Notes: a model not told the origin generated them from the sequence alone. Shown: positions 17,401 to 24,419, counted from the stretch's first letter. The stretch is DNA of 24,889 nt from Bacteroidales bacterium UBA4243 (GCA_002396205.1 DGXB01000027.1:32561-57449), one strand, 5' to 3'. A program made the numbers and translations.

Positions 17401-17704
17401 CAGGCAGGATGTTGGCTTCGTTGTCGATGCGGCGCACTTCCTTGACACCGTCGACGGGGGTGATGCAGATACGGCGGATTTTGCCGTCGACCAGCATTTC
17501 GCAGGCACCGCATTTGCCGATGCCGCAGTTGAGGCTTCGGTTGCGGCCGTCGAGCGAGTGGCTGTGGACGGGAAATCCGGCTTGGTGAAGGGCGGCGGCG
17601 ATGGTCTTGCCGCGCTGACCTTTGACGGTCTTGCCTTCATATTTGAACTCCACAAGGTCTTCCTGCGGGATGTCCAAAATAGGGTGTTTTTCGATTTTGT
17701 ACAT
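14435..17704 (-). CDS. Fused FAD/Fe-S dehydrogenase (HcnABC / opine-oxidase-like, three subunits in one)
   Basis: This is a 1089-aa protein. Domains in order: plant-type-like 2Fe-2S domain (Cys60, 65, 68, 80); FAD/NAD(P) oxidoreductase with GAGPAG (122-127) and GAGNIG (269-274); two ferredoxin-like 4Fe-4S motifs (Cys462, 468, 471, 475 and Cys496, 499, 502, 506); a BFD-like domain with CHC (619-621) and CRGKRC (655-660); and a C-terminal DAO-type FAD domain with GGGIAG (722-727). HcnA, HcnB and HcnC-like parts and the extra ferredoxin are usually separate subunits in cyanide synthase, octopine/nopaline oxidase and related amino-acid dehydrogenases. It probably oxidises an amino acid or amine and passes electrons through the clusters to an acceptor. 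The substrate cannot be told from sequence. No membrane segment or signal peptide. It follows lysC by 98 bases and has its own promoter. Confidence 0.85.
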   Translation of the reverse strand: MYKIEKHPILDIPQEDLVEFKYEGKTVKGQRGKTIAAALHQAGFPVHSHSLDGRNRSLNCGIGKCGACEMLVDGKIRRICITPVDGVKEVRRIDNEANILPEPKEHQPREVKVYKTQVAIIGAGPAGLACREQLNAFGISNIVVDNNASIGGQFNMQTHQFFFFEKEKKFGGMRGFDIAKTLAGDNHEGILLNNTVWDLLEGGRVAIKNIVTGEIGYIDAQHLVVATGAVPFMPTFENDDVPGVYTAAVFQKMMNQEHTLLGKKVLTVGAGNIGYLTSYQGMQAGATIKAIIEAMPREGGFPVQANRVRRLGIPIMTSYVLVRAIPNADYTGITGAVIAKCENFKAIPGTEQVIDDIDIINICTGLIPDNQLLVKGREVFGLNTYGAGDAIRIGEGTSAVLRGKQVAYEVAQAIGVRFNYDDYLEISRQYIDSQQHPVRLLEKPNLPTPERMMQKAFVQADCLYGFACNPCSFSCPQGAISKPSTRSTPTIDYNKCIGCMLCVSSCPGLAIFGYDVQKSLCFLPIEYEAQEGAEVYLVDNDGQKIGEGVIEKILKKSNKTNVARVKARSSRPSGEASRVFELTDVRGFILKDRYNANKELTTPISQKKLAEGESETYVCHCEDIKLDRILRVIGNRKTISVDELKHITRMGMGPCRGKRCIPRARQILRSYGIELVGDATPRAPLSNQVSLADLYNPHTKETFIFPEMNGVKKEQIEVLIAGGGIAGSALFRYFSEAGKKPVMINYSRGASWRCIGGGRPAFSNPDIADIAVHNHEIFKNMQKEHNINYHLTHYVNLVHDEATYNSLDASRAWSDAYMIERKDFKKEISPLWDDSKDTYSHALITRDCWQATPGRVIDYIRWIGVQQGGRYFEDCELLHVQKANGHYIALVRTHEGEFIEYTCDHFVNAMGWGAEKFNDMLGLDTGLYPVKHQAFITRRLPMMGPNGGPLDMIIDRRHYKGFSAVYGQQWAHTGQIIGCASPDTDAYEARQNIKYNSKEFLEIVSEVFAEWIPNLGEVSFLACWAGRYTEPRYIVDPEVGILTGLRGHGFMLGQYLAKLYVDKYLGKDVPGYMKDLALSGKGLSENAFK

Positions 17705-17738
17705 ATAGAAATGAGTTTTGAGTCGTAAATAGCGACCG

Positions 17739-17767
17739 CAAATTTAGGAAAAACACGAAAAAACAAA
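17739..17767 (-). promoter_or_regulatory. Promoter of the fused dehydrogenase gene
   Basis: On the minus strand TTTG (17767-17764), 17 bases, then TAAATTTG (17746-17739) matches the Bacteroidota -33/-7 pattern. Transcription would start about 25 bases upstream of the ATG at 17704. Confidence 0.65.
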
Positions 17768-17802
17768 TAAATAAGCCTTATTTTTTTGCAAAAAAAGACA
17801 TT

Positions 17803-19086
17803 TTAGGCTCTCAAAACAAACTGCATTGTGCTCCTGCTGCTTTGTTTGATGAGGACGTTTTTGCCTGCAATGAAATCATGCTCCGAGCCCTCGTGATAGT
17901 GGCGGATGGTGAACAATTGCAGGCCTTCGTTGTACTTGATGCTGAAATTGTCCTTGAGATAGGCCATCATTTGTTTCAGTTTGGTCTTGTCGCTGTCGAA
18001 GCAGAAAGAAAGCATTAGGGCCGAGGTCTGGATCATGTTGGCGTGGATGTTCAGGTCGGCGCAGACTTCGAAGATGGTCTTCAGGTTGTGCTCGTCCATG
18101 AACGAGTAGTCGCGGGGCGAGATGGAGACCAGCGTTTGGTTATCCTTGACAATATAAGAAGGTATGCTCTCGTCGTTTTTGCGATGGTTGCCGTCGATGA
18201 GGGTTGGTTCGTGGTCGGGATGGAGGAACGACTGCACTTTCAGTGTTATCCCCTTGTTTTGCAGTGGTTTGATGGTCTTGGGGTGGATGATGGTGGCGCC
18301 GTAGAAGGCCAATTCGATGGCTTCGGAGTAGGGGATGTGCGGCAGTTGGACCGTGTCGGCGAAGCGTTTCGGGTCGGCGTTGAGCAGACCGTCCACGTCC
18401 TTCCAGATGGTGACTTCCTCGGCATCGAGGCAGTTGGCGAAGATGGCGGCGGTGAAGTCGGAGCCTTCGCGCCCAAGGGTGACGCTGTGCTTGCCGTCAG
18501 CAGTGCCACCGATGAAACCCTGCGTGAGGCACACGATGCCACGGATATGCTCGTCGTTCAGCTTGCTGATTTTCAGCCGCGTCTCGTCCCAGTCGGGGTT
18601 GGCGGCGCGGAAGGTGGGTTCAATGTCGGTGATGACATACTTCCGTGCGTCGAGCCAGCGTGTCGGAATCTCGCATTTGCTGAGGTATTCCTGAATGATG
18701 CTGGTCGAGATGAGCTCGCCGTAGCAAACGGTTTGGTCGTATTGGTAGTCGTAGGGCGCGTCGGTCTTTTGCAGTTTCTCCCAAAGCTCGATGAAAAGTC
18801 CTGCGATGTTCTCGCCAAATTCGGGGTTGGCGTCGTCGCCAAACAGCCCGTTGATGATGCCGTCGTGGTAGCTGATGACCTCGTGCAGGGCCTCCATGCC
18901 GAGGTTGCCGTCGTGCTCGCGGAAGTCGGCTAAGACCTTTTCCAACATGTTGGTAGTCTTGCCCATGGCGGATACCACAAGCAAAATGTCCTCGTCTTTG
19001 TGCTGGCCTACGATTTGGGCCAAATTGCGCACGGCCTCGGCATCCTTCACCGACGCGCCGCCGAATTTATAGATTTTCTTGATCAT
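17803..19086 (-). CDS. lysC: Monofunctional aspartate kinase
   Basis: This is a 427-aa enzyme that phosphorylates aspartate, the first step to lysine, threonine, methionine and diaminopimelate. The start taken is ATG at 19086-19084 (MIKKIYKFGGASV); an in-frame ATG 27 bases upstream would add a basic leader and would overlap the -7 box. Motifs: KFGGASV (residues 7-13; Ala replaces the commoner Thr), VTLGREGSDFTAAIFA (nucleotide/substrate-binding), IWKDVDGLLNADP, and FYGATIIHPKT. C-terminal ACT-like segments follow (SISPRDYSFMD, LNIHANMIQTSALMLSF), the usual allosteric region. No homoserine dehydrogenase domain is fused. A TACCTTTG -7 box lies 25 bases upstream of the start; the toxin-antitoxin pair diverges from it. 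Confidence 0.93.
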   Translation of the reverse strand: MIKKIYKFGGASVKDAEAVRNLAQIVGQHKDEDILLVVSAMGKTTNMLEKVLADFREHDGNLGMEALHEVISYHDGIINGLFGDDANPEFGENIAGLFIELWEKLQKTDAPYDYQYDQTVCYGELISTSIIQEYLSKCEIPTRWLDARKYVITDIEPTFRAANPDWDETRLKISKLNDEHIRGIVCLTQGFIGGTADGKHSVTLGREGSDFTAAIFANCLDAEEVTIWKDVDGLLNADPKRFADTVQLPHIPYSEAIELAFYGATIIHPKTIKPLQNKGITLKVQSFLHPDHEPTLIDGNHRKNDESIPSYIVKDNQTLVSISPRDYSFMDEHNLKTIFEVCADLNIHANMIQTSALMLSFCFDSDKTKLKQMMAYLKDNFSIKYNEGLQLFTIRHYHEGSEHDFIAGKNVLIKQSSRSTMQFVLRA

Positions 19087-19110
19087 TTGTTTTCGGATTC
19101 GTTGAGATTG

Positions 19111-19118
19111 CAAAGGTA
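19111..19118 (-). promoter_or_regulatory. -7 box (TACCTTTG) of lysC
   Basis: The minus-strand sequence TACCTTTG (19118-19111) fits TAnnTTTG exactly and is 25 bases from the preferred ATG. It supports the shorter start, since the longer reading would begin inside it. No -33 box at normal spacing. Confidence 0.55.
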
Positions 19119-19208
19119 ATAAAATATGATTTGCGAATCTTTTTCAAAAACCATATTTATTTCCAAAAAAAATCGTATTATTGCAGACTGAAATAGAAAG
19201 GAGAAGAA

Positions 19209-19415
19209 ATGGCTACTTACACAGTGACTATCAATGAGAGGACCAACGCGGGAAGGCAACTTCTGAATTACCTTTTAGGCTTGGGTTTGATTAAGGATAA
19301 AGTGACCGAAAGGAAAAGAACTGGTCTTGAGGAAGCTGAAGAAGATATTAGGAATGGACGTGTTTATACAGCCAGTGGCGCTGCCGATTTGTTCAACCAA
19401 TTAATGAAGGATTGA
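19209..19415 (+). CDS. Type II antitoxin (RelB/DinJ-like) paired with YafQ
   Basis: This 68-aa protein begins MATYTVTINERTNAGRQLL, a strand-then-helix start seen in small RelB/DinJ-like antitoxins, and ends in DIRNGRVYTASGAADLFNQLMKD, the type of tail that wraps a RelE-fold toxin. An AAAGGAGAAG ribosome binding site six bases before the ATG is stronger than usual for this phylum. Its TGA overlaps the toxin ATG by one base (TGATG), so the pair is translationally coupled. Expected role: bind and block the toxin and repress the operon. The assignment leans mainly on the partner gene. Confidence 0.8.
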   Translation: MATYTVTINERTNAGRQLLNYLLGLGLIKDKVTERKRTGLEEAEEDIRNGRVYTASGAADLFNQLMKD

Positions 19416-19690
19416 TGTTTACCATCAAATATACCAAGTCTTTTGAGAAAGATTTCAAGCGTTGCAAACAGCGTGGCTATGAAATGGAGGCTCTCAATGT
19501 TGTGATGCAACTGCTCGAAAAAGATGGTGCTTTGCCAGCCCAATACAAACCGCATAGGCTTTCGGGAAAGTACAACCGCCGTTGGGAATGTCATATCAAG
19601 CCTAATTGGTTGTTGGTGTGGGACAAGAATGATACTGAACTGACATTGTTGTTGATGCGTACTGGTACCCATTCCGATATATTTGGATAA
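19415..19690 (+). CDS. YafQ-family mRNA interferase toxin
   Basis: This is a 91-aa RelE-superfamily ribosome-dependent endoribonuclease. ATG 19415 overlaps the antitoxin stop; a TTG 3 bases upstream is not needed. The YafQ signature runs LPAQYKPHRLSGKY...WECHIKPNWLLVWD...LMRTGTHSDIFG. By alignment from memory with E. coli YafQ, His47, His60, His86 and Phe90 match His50, His63, His87 and Phe91. The residue matching E. coli Asp67 is Asn64, and Asp61 is replaced by Glu58. Toxin activity is therefore plausible but possibly changed. Both genes are AT-richer than the flanking metabolic genes, in line with horizontal movement. Confidence 0.88.
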   Translation: MFTIKYTKSFEKDFKRCKQRGYEMEALNVVMQLLEKDGALPAQYKPHRLSGKYNRRWECHIKPNWLLVWDKNDTELTLLLMRTGTHSDIFG

Positions 19691-19701
19691 ACAAAAAACA
19701 C

Positions 19702-19709
19702 TATATTTG
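19702..19709 (+). promoter_or_regulatory. -7 box (TATATTTG) upstream of the structured leader
   Basis: TATATTTG matches TAnnTTTG; a TTTG lies at 19682-19685 with a somewhat short 16-base spacer. Transcription would start near 19716, giving a 5' region of about 330 bases before the ATG at 20044, with the foldable segment inside it. Confidence 0.5.
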
Positions 19710-19767
19710 CACGTTAAAACCCAACAAACGAAAGAATAGAACACTAACACATAGACATACACAGAGC

Positions 19768-19908
19768 TGACGCTCTTATTCTCCTGAAGGAAATTCTGGT
19801 AAAATTTTGAGATGGGAATAAGGATTGCGAAAGTTCTCGCCTTTGGGCGAGGATTGTTTCCTACTTATTTATCTCACGGTTTACCAGAGCCTCCATCAGA
19901 AATAAGCA
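19768..19908 (+). ncRNA. Candidate structured RNA / cis-regulatory leader
   Basis: Nested complementarity is seen by eye. An outer imperfect stem joins GCTCTTATTCTCCTGAAGG (from 19772) to CCTCCATCAGAAATAAGC (to 19906) and closes with a perfect TCTGGTAAA (19795-19803) / TTTACCAGA (19880-19888). Inside, TGAGAT (19808-19813) pairs with ATCTCA (19871-19876) and AATAAG (19817-19822) with CTTATT (19864-19869). The apex is CTCGCC-TTTG-GGCGAG (19836-19851). This is one long, bulged, multi-tier hairpin with a purine-rich internal loop (GATTGCGAAAGTT). It lies in the 353-base gap before a T9SS cargo gene. It could be a leader regulator, a free small RNA (a 6S-like shape is possible) or a large palindromic repeat. 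No known RNA family is recognised. Confidence 0.5.
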
Positions 19909-20043
19909 AATCCAAGGACAATTCCGCCCTCTTTCTTTTCTCGGAGTTTCTTGATTGTTTGATGATGAAAGGAGTTTCAGCGAAAAAGGCAGAAAACTAA
20001 CCTAATTATCAATCAATAACAAATTAAAAGAAAGGAAAACAAA

Positions 20044-21318
20044 ATGAAAAAACTTATGTTATTTATCGCTCTGTTGGCCTGTAACTTCATGCTGGCCACT
20101 GCTCAGGAAGACATTGTCCTGTACATCGAGGATCGTCCAAACGACCTTGACTTGTGCATCGATGACCATCAAAGAGTCATCATCTACGCCCAAGAAGGTT
20201 GCGAAGAATTTGAGTGGGTTATTGATGGAAATGGTGGTCACTTTGAAAACCCAATTATTATTGATTGGCAACATGGTTCACGACGGGAAATTGACTATTG
20301 GGGATTATGTGATAGTTTTGGCTGGAGCTTTATTATCTTCTACCACGACAACCGTGTCCCCACTCCGTTCACTCATGATGTGTGGAAGCGACAAGGCTCT
20401 ATCGAGACCATCGAGGCTGTCGGCATAGACAGCACAGATTCGTATTTCTACAACTATGGCTACCAATGGTCCACTGGCTCCACCGAGCGCACTATCGATG
20501 TCACCGAGCCAGGCACCTATACTTGCGAGATTACGCATTGGTGTGGCTCTGCCACGCGCACCTTCATCGTCCGCGACAACGTGGAAGCCGAGCTTGCCAC
20601 GTGCGACCTTGAGACGAACCTCAACATGGTCACTTGGCAGACCACCGAAGCCCAAGCCGAGTACATCAGCCAAGTGGAAATCAAACGCGACGGCATGGTC
20701 GTAGGCACCGCGCCTTACACGGACGGCTACTTCATCGACAACATCGGAAGCGACGCCGCCTCGAGAACCTACACCGTCACGGCCCTCACCATCGACGGCA
20801 CACCCTGCCCCATCACGAGCTATCCAAAAGAGACCATCCACATGGCCTACCTCACGGGCATCAACAACACCATCGAAGTCAACTGGAATGCCCCAACGGG
20901 CTATGAACTAATTGGCTACAATATCTGCGAGTGGAACGCCACCGACGGAACGCTTACGACCATAGACTATGTGGGCGCCAGCGTCAATAGCTATACTTGC
21001 CAGCAAAGCCAATTTGCCCAAGGCTACATCGTCATCCAAGGCGTAGAGGCCAGCAAAGACGGCGAGACGCGCCTGCTCTCCAACCGCAGCAGCGAAACGG
21101 TGGGCATCGGCGAAAACGAAAGCCCAGCCTTCAAGGTCTATCCCAACCCCGCCCAAGGCCGTTTCACGGTGGAAGGCACGGGCCAAATGACCATCACGGA
21201 TGTGCTTGGCCAGACCGTCCTCACCCGCGAAATCGACGGCAAGGAAAACGTCGAGTTGCCGCGCGGCATCTATTTCGTGAAATTGAACGCGAGCACGCGG
21301 AAAATCGTGGTGGAATAG
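20044..21318 (+). CDS. T9SS cargo protein with Ig/FN3-like domains
   Basis: This 424-aa protein has a signal peptide (MKKLMLFIALLACNFMLATAQ) and a Por-type sorting domain at 363-424 (FKVYPNPAQG ... KIVVE). Residues 25-180 read as an Ig/PKD-like domain (WSTGSTERTIDVTEPGTYTCEI, the standard recognition of this fold in Bacteroidota surface proteins). About 185-350 resemble one or two FN3-like units (NMVTWQTTEAQAEYISQVEIKRDG; NTIEVNWNAPTGYELIGYNIC). No enzymatic motif is seen. AAAGAAAGGAAAACAAA precedes the ATG. The leader has a candidate promoter and a structured segment. The first third (20200-20350) is AT-richer than the rest. It is likely displayed on the surface; binding role inferred only. 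Confidence 0.75.
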   Translation: MKKLMLFIALLACNFMLATAQEDIVLYIEDRPNDLDLCIDDHQRVIIYAQEGCEEFEWVIDGNGGHFENPIIIDWQHGSRREIDYWGLCDSFGWSFIIFYHDNRVPTPFTHDVWKRQGSIETIEAVGIDSTDSYFYNYGYQWSTGSTERTIDVTEPGTYTCEITHWCGSATRTFIVRDNVEAELATCDLETNLNMVTWQTTEAQAEYISQVEIKRDGMVVGTAPYTDGYFIDNIGSDAASRTYTVTALTIDGTPCPITSYPKETIHMAYLTGINNTIEVNWNAPTGYELIGYNICEWNATDGTLTTIDYVGASVNSYTCQQSQFAQGYIVIQGVEASKDGETRLLSNRSSETVGIGENESPAFKVYPNPAQGRFTVEGTGQMTITDVLGQTVLTREIDGKENVELPRGIYFVKLNASTRKIVVE

Positions 21319-21348
21319 TTTGGCATGCAGAATATTCCGCTATCTTTG
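21319..21348 (+). promoter_or_regulatory. Promoter of the 479-aa exported protein gene
   Basis: TTTG (21319-21322), 18 bases, TATCTTTG (21341-21348) is the best match to the Bacteroidota consensus in the window. It starts directly after the stop of the previous gene, and the transcript would begin near 21355, about 70 bases before the ATG at 21428. Confidence 0.75.
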
Positions 21349-21427
21349 CACATGCTATTTGAAGCTGCGGGAACACTGGCCTGCATTTGACGACAATTCA
21401 CTAATTATTCACTCAATATTGGAAAAC

Positions 21428-22867
21428 ATGAAAAAGAAATGTTTACTCCTTATGATGCTAAGCGCAGCAGGCTTGGCATCGGTGGCACAGCAGCCACCCA
21501 TCTCGCACATCGAAGCTAACAATGTGCGAGCTACAATCTTGGGCAACGGCAGTTGCTTTGTCCCACAACAAATTTATCTTGACGAGTACGGCAATTCGCT
21601 TCCTCCCAACTGTACCACTTGGGAGGTGCCTGCTGGCAGCGAAAAACAGACCATCTACCAACATTCCCTTTGGTTTGGAGGTTTGGATGCGGCTGACAGC
21701 TTGCATCTTGCAGCAGTGCGATACGGACAAGTGATTGGGGCTAACGGTGGTGCTATCACCGATTATTGGTCGGGCCCGCTCAAAACCGCTGATGCCTCCC
21801 TCGATTTGATGATAGCACTGAAGTACCATTGCGTATGGAATCTCACCCGTGCCGAAATCGACCAGTTTATTGCCAATCATGGCAATTCTGGTTACCAGAC
21901 CCCCGCCGACATTCTGACTTGGCCTGCCCATGGCGAGGCTGGCTATGCCGAAAACCTTGCTCCTTTTGTTGATGTGAACAACGATGGCCATTACAACCCA
22001 GCCGACGGCGACTATCCCGACATCAAAGGCGACCAGTGCCTGTTCTTCATCTTTAATGACAGCTTTGGGGAACATTCCGAGACGCAGGGCGGTAAACTCG
22101 GCCTCGAAGTCCATGCCATGGTATACGCCTTCGATGCGCCTAACGATGAGGCACTTAACAACACGGTGTTTGTGAACTACAAGTTCTTTAACCGATCCTC
22201 CAACGACTACCACAACACCTATCTGGGTCTCTGGAACGAGTGGAAAATCGGTTATGGTTGGGACGACTTTGTGGGCTGCGATGTGCAACGCAATTCCTGT
22301 TTCGCGTATAATGGAAATCCCGTGGACGGTGCTGGAGAGCCGTGGGCCTACGGCGATAACCCACCGGTGCAGGCATTCACCGTGTTGAACGGCCCTGATG
22401 GCCTGGGAATGACGGGGTTTATGTTTCATAACAATTCAAACGAGGATAATGGCGATCCAAGGGTTGCGGAGGATTATTACAACTACCTTCAGGGTCGTTG
22501 GAAAAATGGTTCGCACATGCAGTATGGAGGCGATGGTTACGGGAGTGGCAATGTCGTGGGTCCCGATTGTAATTACATGTTCCCGGGTGATTCCGATCCT
22601 GAAAACATTGGTACAGGAGGTGTGGCTCCCAATGGTGGCTACAACACCAATGGTCTTTATTGGACAGAGGAAGAATGTGGCAATGAGCCAGGCGAGCGTC
22701 TCGGCTTGGCCTCGGTCGGGCCGTTCGACTTTCCAGCCGGTAGCATGAAAGAATTGGACTATGCGATGATTACCGTTTGGAAGAACAACACCCAATCGGC
22801 AATGGAGCGCAAAGGCGAGTTCATTGACCATGTGCGCGATTTGTTCAACAATGGTTTTGCGAAATGA
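21428..22867 (+). CDS. Exported protein with calcium-loop motif, lacking a sorting domain
   Basis: This is a 479-aa protein. ATG 21428 gives the signal peptide MKKKCLLLMMLSAAGLASVAQ; an in-frame start at 21320 would lie upstream of the promoter and add 36 unrelated residues. A Ca-binding-like loop DVNNDGHYNPADGD is at 182-195, followed by QCLFFIFNDSFGEHSETQG and a large Gly/Asn-rich region (GDGYGSGNVVGPDCNYMFPGDSDPENIG). The sequence style matches the N-terminal part of T9SS cargo proteins found beside others of the kind. However, it stops at NNGFAK with no YPNP-type sorting domain. Its TGA overlaps the ATG of the next gene (ATGA), so the two are probably translated together. It may stay in the periplasm, use another route, or be a shortened member of the family. 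Function unknown. Confidence 0.75.
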   Translation: MKKKCLLLMMLSAAGLASVAQQPPISHIEANNVRATILGNGSCFVPQQIYLDEYGNSLPPNCTTWEVPAGSEKQTIYQHSLWFGGLDAADSLHLAAVRYGQVIGANGGAITDYWSGPLKTADASLDLMIALKYHCVWNLTRAEIDQFIANHGNSGYQTPADILTWPAHGEAGYAENLAPFVDVNNDGHYNPADGDYPDIKGDQCLFFIFNDSFGEHSETQGGKLGLEVHAMVYAFDAPNDEALNNTVFVNYKFFNRSSNDYHNTYLGLWNEWKIGYGWDDFVGCDVQRNSCFAYNGNPVDGAGEPWAYGDNPPVQAFTVLNGPDGLGMTGFMFHNNSNEDNGDPRVAEDYYNYLQGRWKNGSHMQYGGDGYGSGNVVGPDCNYMFPGDSDPENIGTGGVAPNGGYNTNGLYWTEEECGNEPGERLGLASVGPFDFPAGSMKELDYAMITVWKNNTQSAMERKGEFIDHVRDLFNNGFAK

Positions 22868-24273
22868 ATAATATGTTTAACTTAATGAAATTGAATAAGA
22901 TGAAAAGGCTAATTGCAATATTGATGCTCGTGCTGACGGGCATGACCGCTGTGGCCCAAACCAGCGTTTGGGACGGCAACCGCGCCCTCTGGACACGCGG
23001 CGAAGGAACAGAGAACAATCCCTATTTGATTGAATCGGCAGCTCATCTGGCATATTTGGCCTATATGGTCAACAAGGGTTTCGAGACTTACGGCCTACAC
23101 TTCCGTCTCACCACCGACATCGACTTGAATGGAAGTGAGGACCAACAATGGATTCCCATCGGATTAGGGGATAGATGGTTTAATGAAGACGGTTGTGATA
23201 GGGGGGATCAAAGTGGTTATCCTTTTTCTCCAAACACCTTATTTCGAGGGCATTTTGATGGCGGAGAACACAGCGTCTCCAATATCTATGTGGATAACGA
23301 AAGCTCTAATGCAGGCTTGTTTGGCAATGTACTTGGGATAGACAGTGATCATCCTGCCGTCATTGAGAATGTGTTTGTCACGAGTGGTTATATCAAGGGC
23401 ACAAATGCCGGAGGTATAGTGGGGTATGGCAGCAACACTTTGGTTTCTCGTTGCTGGAATGGTGCCACCGTTGAGGGAATTGATTGTGGCGGTATTGTGG
23501 GACACAATGCCTTTAAGGTCTATAATTGCTATAATGTGGGAGATGTGAACGGAACCTCGTCGGCAGGAGGAATCGTTGGGGCCTTTAGAGCGTATGAAAT
23601 CGTCGAATGTTACAATGAAGGGAACGTTACGGGCCGGTCAGCTGGAGGCATTATAGGAGGTTGGCAAGGAAGCGGCATCATAAGCAACTGCTATAACTCT
23701 GGCGGTATTACGGCTGTTGGTGACAGCTCTCCCCAAACTTCGGCTGGAGGTTTAGTTGGAGCAACTGCTAGTGGGACGCGTAGCATCAGCAACTGCTATT
23801 CCATTGGCGAGGTGCAGAGCGACAACAATTTGGGATGTTTGGTGGGATATGGTGTTGGCAGTGTTGAGATCGAGAACTGCTACTACCTCACCAGCACCTG
23901 CACCGAAAGCGAATACGGCGAGCCGAAGGACGAGGACTACATGCGCAGCCAAGAGTTCGTGGATGTGCTCAACGGACGTGATGGAGAACTCGTCTGGGGA
24001 TTGGATGTGGACAACATCAACGACGGTTTCCCCATTTTGGTGGAAGTGAATACGCTTGCCGTTGCTGAGCGATTGGAGACTCCTTTTGATGTCTATCCCA
24101 ATCCTGCCCAAGGTTGTTTCACGGTGGAAGGCACCGGAAGAATGATAGTAAGCAGCTTGCTCGGCCAGATTGTGCTGGTCAAGGAAATCGATGGACAGAC
24201 AATCGTCTCTCTGCCCCAAGGAATGTATTTCGTGAAATTGGGCGGAGCCACGCGAAAGGTCGTGGTGGAATAA
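22864..24273 (+). CDS. GLUG-repeat T9SS cargo protein
   Basis: This is a 469-aa protein. ATG 22864 overlaps the previous stop as ATGA; an alternative ATG at 22900 gives a more typical signal peptide (MKRLIAILMLVLTGMTAVAQ) and could be the true start. Residues 40-150 hold the usual introduction to GLUG proteins (GEGTENNPYLIESAAHLAYLA, FRGHFDGGEHSVSNIYV). Residues 150-345 carry about seven GLUG-type repeats (NAGGIVGYG, CGGIVGH, AGGIVGA, AGGIIGG, AGGLVGA, LGCLVGY) alternating with NCYN motifs, a right-handed beta-helix-like pattern. Sorting domain at 408-469 (FDVYPNPAQG ... KVVVE), of the same subtype as the 424-aa protein. Likely a surface adhesin-like or carbohydrate-contacting protein; no catalytic motif seen. 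Confidence 0.82.
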   Translation: MNNMFNLMKLNKMKRLIAILMLVLTGMTAVAQTSVWDGNRALWTRGEGTENNPYLIESAAHLAYLAYMVNKGFETYGLHFRLTTDIDLNGSEDQQWIPIGLGDRWFNEDGCDRGDQSGYPFSPNTLFRGHFDGGEHSVSNIYVDNESSNAGLFGNVLGIDSDHPAVIENVFVTSGYIKGTNAGGIVGYGSNTLVSRCWNGATVEGIDCGGIVGHNAFKVYNCYNVGDVNGTSSAGGIVGAFRAYEIVECYNEGNVTGRSAGGIIGGWQGSGIISNCYNSGGITAVGDSSPQTSAGGLVGATASGTRSISNCYSIGEVQSDNNLGCLVGYGVGSVEIENCYYLTSTCTESEYGEPKDEDYMRSQEFVDVLNGRDGELVWGLDVDNINDGFPILVEVNTLAVAERLETPFDVYPNPAQGCFTVEGTGRMIVSSLLGQIVLVKEIDGQTIVSLPQGMYFVKLGGATRKVVVE

Positions 24274-24317
24274 CCGCATTTCCCAAGATTCCCACGGTTC
24301 TGCGTGAGACGAAAAAC

Positions 24318-24356
24318 AAATCCTCTTGCTGGAATCAATCAGCAGGAGGATTTTTC
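24318..24356 (+). terminator. Rho-independent terminator of the second T9SS cluster
   Basis: AAATCCTCTTGCTG (24318-24331) pairs with CAGCAGGAGGATTT (24340-24353), 13 of 14 with a G-T, followed by TTTCTG. The loop is GAATCAAT. It lies 45 bases after the last stop. Confidence 0.8.
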
Positions 24357-24411
24357 TGTCTTTATGCCGCAATAATTCCATTAAATAGGAGTTATTAACC
24401 CAAATAACCGC

Positions 24412-24419
24412 TATTTTTG
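24412..24419 (+). promoter_or_regulatory. -7 box (TATTTTTG) of the MoxR gene
   Basis: TATTTTTG fits TAnnTTTG and lies 105 bases upstream of the MoxR start. The -33 region is AT-rich without a clear TTTG. Confidence 0.45.

Noticed and set aside
16931..17728. Long plus-strand frames across the dehydrogenase gene (also 15707-16426 and 14393-14944)
   Set aside because: The minus frame carries conserved Cys clusters and nucleotide-binding motifs throughout; the plus frames do not.
18043..18933. 296-codon plus-strand frame over aspartate kinase
   Set aside because: Antisense shadow; the minus frame has every aspartate kinase motif.
21320..21427. Upstream start for the 479-aa exported protein
   Set aside because: It lies between the -33 and -7 boxes of the predicted promoter and would bury the signal peptide.
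22868..22900. A missing sorting domain of the 479-aa protein hidden in another frame just downstream
   Set aside because: The downstream sequence encodes the signal peptide of the next gene in the only open frame; no YPNP-like residues were found in the other frames.
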